A DNA stretch of 64,000 nt from Takakia lepidozioides. Its lineage: Eukaryota; Streptophyta; Takakiopsida; Takakiales; Takakiaceae. The stretch is taken from the NCBI GenBank assembly GCA_030704615.1, contig CM060732.1, positions 21,142,001-21,206,000 of the forward strand, given 5' to 3'. Below the pieces are notes generated by a model. The model searched no databases. It was not told the origin of the DNA and saw only the letters and a list, made by a program, of their open reading frames with translations. The translations under genes were made by a program, and so were the position numbers. This document shows, piece by piece, positions 55,891-64,000 of this stretch (its first letter is position 1; each line of letters begins with the position of its first letter).

Positions 55891-57440
55891 AAGCCTTCTT
55901 TCTCACTTAGACTCCCCAAACACGCCACTAAACTCAATGGCAAACAACCAAGCCTTGCTGGTTTCCAGCCCTTATGAGCACTCATTCAAGCGTTTCCCTT
56001 GGCCATAGCATCTGTCTTAGAGCCTATTCCAGCCCCCTACACCTGCCACTTCAAGAGCCATGCTCTATCTAGGCTTGAGGTTGAAACCCCAACTCAGAAC
56101 ACGCTCTACAAGTGTCGGACTGCCACATAAGAGCATATCAGCCCCTTACCTTCTCTTCTAGTTCTCTAAAACTTGAAAACAAAAGCCCAATGGACTGAAG
56201 GCATGCTCCACACATGCCCCACTCTCACCACCAAAGAATCAGCCCCTTTGCTTTCTTTCTTGCACCCACCAACCTGAAAATACATGCTTCAGTGGGCTGG
56301 AAGCATGCTCCACACATGCCCTACAGGGAAACCAGCCCCTTCCTTCCTTTCTTGCTTGCCCTCCAAGCTTGAAGATGGAAGCTTCAATGAGCTGAATACA
56401 TGCTCCACACATGCAACCTCTTCACACAAGAGGTATCAGCCCCCTATTGGCTCCTTGGCTCCTTGATGCTCTCTAAGACAAGACTAAGCACTCCACAGCC
56501 TTTGCCAAGCTCCTGAAACCCTAAGGCTTACATTTCCAGCCACAAGACACTCCTCTTGTGGTGCAAGAGCTCTTCTTCCAAGCTCTGAAACCCTAGGTGC
56601 ACATTCCATGGCCTTGCCGCACCTCTTAGCTCTTGTTCTGCCATGACAAGAGCCCTCTCAATGCTGAAGCTCGAGATTGAAACCCAATCTCAACATACTC
56701 CACAAAGTGCACTGATTTGCCCCAAGCCTAATCAGCCCTTTCGCTTGGTCTTGCAATCCTTCACACAATGAAAGCTCGCATTCCCAAGTCCAGTTCTCAA
56801 CTTTGCCACCAAAGCCACTATAACCTGCTCTTGACTGGTCCTCTTCCCAATCGTGCTTGCTCATGCATGTACACAATTTGAAACCATCAAGGTGCTCTGG
56901 AATTACCTGCAACATGGGGCTTTCATCTTTGAAGCTGAAGATTGAATGCCAAGGTCTACCACCTCGTAACCCACATCGCCTCCGCTTCTAACAACCAAGA
57001 GCTCCACGGTGCTCCTTGCATAACAACCTGGTTTCTCTCATTCTCAAGCAAAAACCACAAGTGCTACAACTAACTCGTATTTGACACTCACAAATACGAG
57101 CTCATCTTTATCGAGTGATAAAGACGAAGAATACAAGCACAAGCTCATGCGAGCTCACAAAGCTGAAGCATAAACTCATGCATATATAAACCTCATCACT
57201 CAAATACAAGTCAAGCCAAGTGTACCCCACGCCATGGGGAATCCACACTACGGCGCCATAGCTAGGCGCGGTGAGGCTCAACTCAAGAAAGATGAGCCTC
57301 CCGCGCTTGCCGTGAAGATAACCACTCCAGGGCCTAAATTTGCCTTGACCCCTGGATTGACACTTGGGCCAATCCCAAATGTCAATATGTAAAAACTAGC
57401 TATTTCCTAGCTAGTTTCACACTAGTGGTAAAATAACTTG
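55890..57440 (-). other. No recognisable gene; possibly LTR of gypsy-2
   Basis: Non-coding sequence between the CACAGCC array and the PPR 3' remnant. Blocks such as CATGCTCCACACATGC recur at 56,200-56,410. On the minus strand, TGTGAAACTAGCTAGG near 57,420-57,405 could be an LTR start, but no partner is present in the window to confirm this. Confidence 0.35.
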
Positions 57441-57485
57441 ACATATTCAATAGCAGCGCACAAGTTGCAGCCTACAGTGGATCCA

Positions 57486-58576
57486 TTAGAGAAGACATTT
57501 TGATGCACGTTCTGCTAGTTCCACATTGCCATGAATCCTGCAGGCACCAACCAAGGCTCTCCATACCGAAGCATCTGGTTCCATTGGCATTTTGTTAATG
57601 AAATCCTCTACTTCATCCAATCGCCCTGCACGCCCAAGAAGGTCCACCACACAGCTAAAATGCTCCACCATAGGAGTGAGGCCATGATCGTGGCTCATGC
57701 AATCGAAGTAATGTCGACTTTCATCCAATAGACCCACATGGCTACATGCCGAGATGAGACATATAAAGGTGATTTCATCCGGCTTCAAGCCTTCATGTAG
57801 CATACGTTCAAATAGCTGGAGGGCCTCCCTTCCACACCTATGCTGAGTATATCCTGCAATCATCGCATTCCATGAGACCAAATTTCGTTCAGCCATATTG
57901 TCAAACACTTGATGTGCATCCTTTATGCTCCCACAGTTGCAATACATGTCAACAAGGGTATTCTGCAAAACAATATCAGGGGCAATTCTACTCTTACTGA
58001 TGTTGGCATGTACTTCTTTGCCCTTTTCCAAGACTGCCAAGCTGGCACACGCATTTAGAACCTCAATGAACGTGACTTTGTCGGGCATCACCCCTTCCTG
58101 TAGCATTTGTTTATAGATCTTGAAAGCTTCCATGCCACGCCCATGCTCAGCATATCCTGCAATCATGGCATTCCACGAGACGACATTTCATTTAGCCCTA
58201 TTGTTGAACACTTAACGGGCATCTTGTACACTCCCGCATTGGGCATACATATCCACAAGGGTTGTCCCAAGAATGATATCTGGCACAATTCCTGCTTTCC
58301 TGATTTCCTCATGAACCTCGATGCCATTTTTCAGGGCCCCTAGGCTGGCAAACACATTGAGAATGCAAATGAATATGACCTTGTTGGGTATCACCGCTTC
58401 CTGTATCATTTGCTTATAGATCAGAAAAGCTTCCCTACTATACCCATGCTGGGCATATCCCACGATCATGGCATTCCACGAGACCACATCTCGTCGGACC
58501 ATTTTGTCGAATACTTGACGGGCATCCTTTACACTTCCACATTTAGCATACATGTCAACAAGGGTGTTCTCCAAAT
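57486..58576 (-). pseudogene. PPR gene, 3' part, inverted relative to its 5' part
   Basis: The minus strand carries on from 17,906: [87 protein letters not shown] and [18 protein letters not shown], that is PLS repeats and the start of the E domain. Two stops lie in one otherwise open frame: TAA at 58,214-58,212 (expected CAA, RQVF) and TGA at 58,190-58,188 (expected CGA, KRNVVSW). A 1-nt deletion after KCLL ends the E region, and no DYW domain follows. The segment sits on the minus strand because of an inversion. Confidence 0.88.
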
Positions 58577-59465
58577 CACTACAACAGATCGCGATATTTA
58601 TGACTGTATATATGACTATTCTGCAGTCATAAACGTAACATATGACTTCTATGACTGTAAGTCGTGCAAACCAAGTCAATACAATGAGTACAGGATGGTA
58701 CGGTCCGATGACTACAGTCATATGAACCAAGTGATATCTCTCACTGCAGTCATATATACCATACTGTAGCCGCCGCTGCTGCGCCACGTGACGAGGCGCA
58801 ATTGATTTAAAAAATTAAATTAAATTAAAAAATTGAAAAAAAAACAACATATGTCAAACGCCGCGTCGCACCGCATTGTGCCACGTGGCATAATGCATTT
58901 TATAATAATGAAAAAACCACGTGGCACTCCATCTACATTCTAGGGTTTGAGAATCCTTTGTATGCATTATGGAGTCGATGGTGTGCGCCATGGCTTGTGG
59001 AGAGTGACAAAAGGCTTGTTAGTGCTCATTTCACTATCAAGCTAGGGTTAAGCAAGTTCAAAGTGTGGATGTTGTGGAAGAGAAGCTAAGGAGCTATATA
59101 TGCTTGGGCTTGAAGACAACAAGGGCAAGCACTTGGAGAGCACTAAGAAGCTCAAGAGGTTTTGAAAGGGAGCATGTGAAGAAATCTTCCAATCATGGTG
59201 GTGTGGAGCCAAGCTTGGGGTGCCATTGGAAGGGCTTGGAGAACATGTGGTGGGAAATCCTTGAAGGGAAATCATCATTCAATGTATGCATAGCTTCACC
59301 CTAACTATGTAATGTGACAAGAGGGGGAGGCAATACTTGGCTATTCATGCTCTGGTAGTGCGAGCTTTGTGGTGGATAGTTGACCAAGCAAGTGGTGCAT
59401 GTGTGGAGCATGCTTGCTTGAGTTGTAAGTTCAAGTTTTGAAAAATGAGCTCTTGAACTAGCAAG
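58577..59465 (-). mobile_element. CACTA element C, right terminal region (inverted)
   Basis: It begins CACTACAACAGATCGCGATATTTATGACTG, next to AAT (58,574-58,576, the complement of target duplication ATT). Subterminal TATGACT/AGTCATA repeats lie within 58,590-58,760. It is the inverted right end of the element whose left end is at 17,907. It stops at the junction with gag (59,466). Confidence 0.82.
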
Positions 59466-59987
59466 AGGTGGAGGAACGAGTGGTCATGGTGGGATTTGCT
59501 AAGGAGACACCACGGGGTAGTGGTGCTCCTAGCCAACCACTACCTCAACGTGCCAAGGCAACCAAAGGGGCTCAGATGAAGCTCAGGGAAGGGCAGAGAG
59601 GACCACATATGCAGGGTCTCTCCCTTCATTTGCTGCCTAACAACGGGCGGGATGTGTGTGCTGGACATGTGGAGGACCCCATGTCAAGAAGGATTGCCCA
59701 GAGGGAGGCAAAGGGCCGGCACATGCACAGCCTGCACAGTTGCAGTGTGGGCTTTGTGGCAAGCCACGGGCATGGAGAGGCCCAGTGTTATGGTTTGCAT
59801 CCTGAGTTGCGCCCAGGCCAGTTCCAAGGGAACAATGGTGGCCGGGGCGAGGTGGAGCAGCCCAGAGAGGACGAGTGGCCAGCCACGAGTGCAGGCCAAT
59901 GGCAAGCTCAACATGGCCAAGGACGCGGAGGTCAGGGTGTGATCAAGGCATGGCCAACCGGCTTTCAGCAGCTAGAGCAGAGGCTCG

Positions 59988-61045
59988 TTGCCATGGCTAC
60001 AGCTCAGGTGGTACCGGCTCTCAAGGCCGGATGGTCCACCTCCTGCTCCTGAGGGAGGAGATATGGGAGGCATGGGATTCATGTGTGGAGCAGCACTACC
60101 ACTAGTGCAGGTGGAGTCTGCTGCAGCCGTGACTCGAGGAGCAGCACGAGTTCCTGAGCCACGAGGTGCAGAGGTGGAGTTGGATCCACAGCGTGGGGAG
60201 GCAAGTCGTCAGGCTAGGCTTCCTCAGTCATTCACATTGGCGGAGACAGTGTCGACGCCATCCATGGCACCTAGTTCTCGCCCGACTGTTACGAGGCGGA
60301 GGTTACTATGCCATTGGGGAGAGCTACACGGGTAGCACCACTACCTAGTGTTGCCAAGGCTACGGCAGCTAGTGTGCTGCTAGGAGCGGCCACATCTGTG
60401 TGCCAGGCTCCATTGTTCTCGGCTACCATGATTGCGACGCCGGGGTAAGACCAGCTGAGGTGTTCAGGCTGGCAGCTACACTCTGTGAGAGTGGGGAGGT
60501 TACTTCATCTTCTGCGGAGATAGTGGGAGGTGTAGTGCCGGAGGGATCCTCGGATTTGAGGGTCAAGACTGCCACGGCGGCGCCATGGCAAGCTGCAGCT
60601 GCCAGGTTGATGGAGCTGCCAGCTAGGCCAGCCATTGAGCGCGCCATGGTGACACCTGGAGTTGTCATGTTAGACAACCAGGATGACATTTTCTGTTTGA
60701 GTGGACCGCAGGCAAGAGGTACCGGCCACTGCGGGTCTTTTGGACTCGGGAGCTCAGCCATTGATGCTGGGCAGAGCTGCTATTGCAGGCTTGGGCCTCA
60801 CGGAGGCGGATATGGAGCCTTGTCCTTTCCAGATACAGACGTCTCTGGGAGGATCGGAGCAGGCTCGGGGCATGACACGGCGTGAGTTGGCTATCAGACT
60901 ACGGCCGGATCACCCTACAGATGGCTCAGTGATGCGAGCCAAGGCCATTGTGACAGACGCGGTCTCATACGATGTCCTGGGTTGGGGCAGTGTTGTACCC
61001 CATGGGCTTCACCCTGGATTTTTGGGAGGAGTCAGCTTCCTATAG
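59988..61045 (+). pseudogene. Gypsy-2 linker and aspartic protease (frameshifted)
   Basis: Pieces in several frames match gypsy-1: GGDMGGMGFMCGAALPLVQV (about 60,060), ERAMVTPGVVMLDNQ (about 60,640), LLDSGAQPLMLGRAAIAGLG (about 60,725-60,790) and MTRRELAIRLRPDHP. The retropepsin Asp (DSG) is present. Frame changes lie near 60,300, 60,710 and 60,980. Confidence 0.8.
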
Positions 61046-61450
61046 GCCTGCATGGCAGTCAGGGGAGGGCCGGCGTGTGCAGCTCCCTGTGACGTTCATA
61101 GGAGGAGTTGCGGTTGCCCAGCGAGGCAAGATGCCGACACTAGCAGCATTCACAGCGGCAGTGAGTTGGCCTAGAGAGTTGCTTGAGGGCAACGCTCATT
61201 CAGAGGATGTGCCACCTCCGGGAGAGCAGGATGACATGTATGGATGGCGGAGTTGCCTACCATGGTTGCTCAGACTCCATTGTGGGGCACGAGCAAGGAT
61301 TTGCAGCGGGATGCTGATCGACGGGTGCAACAAGCCTGGGTGGAGGCTTTTGTACCGTCAGGAGAGGAGGAGAGTGCGGGGATTGCACCAGGACCACCTC
61401 AGTTGTCTCCATTGGACACCACACCTATTGTGTGGCAGTATCCGGATGAA

Positions 61451-62416
61451 GGCATTTGTCTTCTGGACTTGTTTGGCGGGATCAGCACCGGATTGGCTGC
61501 TGTGTTACAGGCAGGTGTACGAGTTCGGCGTTACCTGTATGTGGAGAGGGATGAGACTGCACGACGCGTTTCACTTCGCCATGTTGCTCAGTGGTGCAGC
61601 GGTACCCTGAGTTGTTGTCGGTGTCTGCAATTCGTGGATATCAGCAGGCCTTGCCAGCAGACATTTCGTTGCTGGGGGCGCAGGATTTGGAGCGGGTTGG
61701 CTCCATTGATCTGGTAGTGGCAGGTTGGCCCTGCCAAGGGCATTCATCAGCCGGGCATGGCAATGGATTGCGAGACTCGAGGTCGGGTCTGTTTTGGGAG
61801 ATGGTGCGGGTTTTGCGCCACTTGCAGCTTCATCAAGCTGTATCTCCAGCATACATCTTGGAGAATGTGCCACTGATGGGCGATTCTCGGGCCAGGGTGA
61901 TGGCCAGTGTGCATCAAGTCCGGTCGTGGCTTGGGTCAGCAGTGTTGCTAGATGCAGCTACAGTGGGGTCACGGGCTCATCGTCCACGGCTATGGTGGAC
62001 TAACTTGATGCCACCCGCACTGCTCAAGCGTGCATTTGATGGGTGTGCAGCGGCCAGCACATCTCACAGTGGATAGCATTCTGGACACAGGGAGGCAGTC
62101 TCAGCGTGTGAGACACGATGACCGTTCGCTTTTGGCAGTGGTCAACAAGGTGGGTCAACCACGAGCAGCATTACCTACACTGCTCAGCTTCCCAGGATCG
62201 CATGCTTTCCGGGATAGTGGACCTGGCCTCCTGTGGGATGCTCAGTTGCAGCAGTTAGTGGAGCCTAATGCTGACGAGCGTGAGCGGGCAATGGGTTTTA
62301 CCACTGGTACCACGACGGTGTCGTCTCTTTCTGAGGCATCATGTCGTCAAGTGTTGGGGCAAGCAATGGATCTCAATTGCTTGACCTGGATTATCAGCTT
62401 GGCTATGGCTGAGCAA
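61451..62416 (+). other. DNMT3-like C5-cytosine methyltransferase domain in gypsy-2
   Basis: Motif I is LLDLFGGISTGLAAVL. Motif IV is AGWPCQGHSSAGHGNG with the catalytic Cys, then RSGLFWEMVRVL. Motif VI is AYILENVPLMG, motif VIII HRPRLWWTNLMPP, motif IX ERERAMGF and motif X CRQVLGQAMDL. Length and order match gypsy-1. Lesions are a 1-nt deletion near 61,590 (CTCAGTGG against CTCAGTTGG) and a 1-nt insertion near 62,042. Both are absent from gypsy-1, and gypsy-1's TAG and deletion are absent here. Confidence 0.88.
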
Positions 62417-62698
62417 CGCAAAGTGCGGAGTACACTTCCCTCGATGGTCTCTCTGCCTACTGAGATGGTACAGATAGTGAGTGGGGGCGAGCATGTGAGG
62501 ACCATGGGGTGCAAGCATCCATGGCACACGTGGGAGGTGCTCGAGGTTCAGAGGGAGTTGGCAGCCAAGGTGGCGATGAAAGATGAGGTTGGGGATTTTT
62601 CTCGGGTGGAGGAGGTCTTCAAGGATGAGATGATGGGGCAGGATGAGGCCTTGTCATTGACTGAGCAAGCAGGGAGTACTGCTCAAGAGGTTGCGGCA

Positions 62699-62707
62699 TA
62701 GCAACCA
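62699..62707 (+). promoter_or_regulatory. Candidate stop-codon readthrough site (gypsy-2)
   Basis: GCG GCA UAG CAA CCA: the UAG ends the methyltransferase frame, and the same frame continues 3' through GLKVAV and NWEPDIGPIV toward RT. The hexanucleotide CAACCA fits CAR-YYA and is identical in gypsy-1. Confidence 0.6.
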
Positions 62708-62859
62708 TGGGACGCGTCCTCTACCTCTAAGTCTGCTGGACTTAAGGTTGCAGTTATGAAGGGCAATTGGGAGCCTGACATTGGACCTATTGTCACTAGA
62801 GAAGAGGGACGACGTATACGGCGGTTCCTGAGGCTTACAGGAATTGCTTTGCCTCTCGT

Positions 62860-64000
62860 GCTACGGTGGAGGAGCATGAGAGACATGTTCAGGTTGTGCA
62901 TCGACCGGGTTTGGTCAATAGGGATGTGGATGGATTGAGTCGCAATCCATGCACGAGCCAGCAGGATGACACTGGAGCTCGGTTGCATGGTGAAACGGAC
63001 GAGGAGATGGTGTCGGGATGGCATGCATCTGCCTTTTTGTGTATCTTGGCATCGGAAGGTCGGGTTGGACCTACAACAGGGATGACTGTAGACGGAGTGT
63101 CTGAGGACCCTGAGGCTAGTGATGAGCCAGGTGGTGCCAGAGATATACATGAGGATTCGGTTGTGTTGGACTACCTCCGCACTAGAGACACAGCAGCTAG
63201 TGTGACTGCCAAGGAGAGGGATCGGATCCTACAACGAGCCAAGAGGTTCAAGTGGGAGGGGATACACCTACTTCGAGTGTGGGAGGATGGTTGGGTGAGG
63301 ATTGTGCCTCACCCCACACAGCGTGCACGGTTAGTGCGGCATGCCCATAAGGAGTTGGGGCATTTTGGAGTGCGACGCACTCACAGTTTACTGCAAGGGC
63401 AATATTGGTGGCGTGGTATGCATACAGAGGTGCAACAGTTCGTGGCTAGGTGCATGGTGTGTGACAGGGTGCGTGCTTCATTCAACACCCCTACACCACA
63501 GTTGCATCATTTACCAATCATGGGATTGGGCTACAGGTGGAGTCTTGACTTTGCAGGACCGTTGCCACTGACTATGCGCCACCACAGATATGTGTTGGTG
63601 ATGGTGGAGCACTTCTCCAAGTGGATTGAGTTGGTTCCATTGCTTGACAAGGCTAGTGAGGGGGCTGTGTATGCATTCTTGGATCGTGTGCTTAGCCGAT
63701 TTGGTGCTCCAGCTGAGGTACTCACGGACCAAGGGAGAGAGTTCTTGGGGGAGTTTCAGGCTTTGTGTGATAAAGCCTTGATAGACCACCGCACCACTTC
63801 TCGGGATCATCCTGAGGCCGATGGCTTAGCAGAGAGAGTTGTTCAGATGGTGAAGAGGGGTTTGCGCAAGTATGGCTTGCAGAAGGGACACCTAGGAGAT
63901 TGGGATCTTCAAGTTCCTTGGTTAGCCATGGGCTACAGGTTCAGCAAACAAGCATCACTTGCCTCCTTCTCACCATATTTCCTTCTCTTTGGCCGAGAGC
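62860..64000 (+). CDS. Gypsy-2 RNase H tail and integrase, partial
   Basis: The open frame runs without a stop to the window edge. It begins within RNase H (EEHERHVQVVHRPG, DGLSRNP). The integrase zinc-binding domain follows: HAHKELGHFGVRRT and CMVCD (HHCC), about 63,330-63,465. The catalytic core has DFAGPLP (first Asp, about 63,547), LTDQGREF (second Asp, about 63,725) and DHPEADGLAERVV (Glu, about 63,820). The C-terminal part (SPYFLLFGRE) is cut by the window end. RT is missing upstream because of a deletion at about 62,855 joining NCFA to TVEEHERH. A 1-nt deletion near 62,830 also shifts the frame there. Confidence 0.9.

Larger units (their letters stand above)
59466..64000 (+). mobile_element. 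Ty3/gypsy retrotransposon gypsy-2, runs off the right edge
   Basis: Order on the plus strand: gag C-terminal piece (VEERVVMVGFAKE), zinc-knuckle region (59,650-59,800, frameshifted), linker, protease (LLDSGAQPLMLGRAAI, about 60,725), methyltransferase (61,451-62,416), in-frame UAG (62,699), a short RT-proximal linker (RREEGRRIRRFLR type), a deletion removing RT and most of RNase H, the RNase H tail (VVHRPGLVNRDVDGLSR) and integrase to the window end. At least five frameshifts are present before 62,100, so this copy is defective. The integrase frame is intact. Confidence 0.9.

Noticed and set aside
54890-55910. Cys/Gly-rich open frames (CPVACGAVTGCDRL repeats)
   Set aside because: Artefact of the CACAGCC array; no start context and no family.

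Overview
This is a land-plant nuclear window, most likely from a non-seed vascular plant such as a fern. That assignment is an inference. It rests on the abundance of DYW-type pentatricopeptide-repeat (PPR) sequences of the MYAKCG / HSE / CGDCH type, a plant pyruvate decarboxylase, a plant-type RING-CH E3 ligase, a GH3 remnant, a plant tRNA-Arg(CCU), and dense CACTA, MULE, Ty3/gypsy, LINE and SINE remains.

Layout. About 0-17 kb is gene-bearing: a RING-CH (MARCH-like) ligase (minus), tRNA-Arg(CCU) (minus), a SINE with a 12-bp target-site duplication (TSD), an uninterrupted pyruvate decarboxylase ORF (plus), LINE 3' ends, a DYW PPR gene with frameshifts, and a GH3-family fragment. From 17.3 kb to the end the window is a nested transposon complex that can be read from TSDs and terminal inverted repeats (TIRs). 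A PPR gene (5' part 17,281-17,906 plus; 3' part 57,486-58,576 minus) was split by a CACTA element (C, TSD ATT). C received a Ty3/gypsy element (gypsy-1, minus). Gypsy-1 was interrupted by a 28.8-kb CACTA element (A, 21,745-50,510, TSD TGA). A's own TNP2 transposase gene was interrupted by a 12.9-kb CACTA element (B, 26,559-39,440, TSD ATC). B was interrupted by a 7.9-kb MULE (30,350-38,291, 9-bp TSD). An inversion then flipped the right end of C together with the 3' part of the PPR gene. A second gypsy copy (gypsy-2, plus) runs off the right edge.

The most interesting content is in the gypsy family. Both copies encode, between the aspartic protease and the reverse transcriptase, a C5-cytosine DNA methyltransferase domain of the non-permuted DNMT3 type, with motifs I, IV (PCQ), VI (ENV), VIII, IX and X. 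In both copies the methyltransferase frame ends at the same in-frame UAG followed by CAA CCA. This matches the tobamovirus-type readthrough context UAG-CAR-YYA, and the frame stays open into the reverse transcriptase. The two copies carry different disabling lesions in the methyltransferase, so both descend from an ancestor with an open frame. Retrotransposon-borne methyltransferases are, as I recall, reported in dinoflagellates and charophyte algae; I do not know of one described from a vascular plant.

Other notable structures are a CACTA TNPA-like gene carrying an FCP1/NIF (HAD) phosphatase-like domain, a 127-bp satellite made from PPR coding sequence, a hairpin-forming GGCGCC-centred satellite inside the MULE, and seven premature stops that all fit C-to-T (or G-to-A) change. 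All calls come from reading the sequence; no database search was run.
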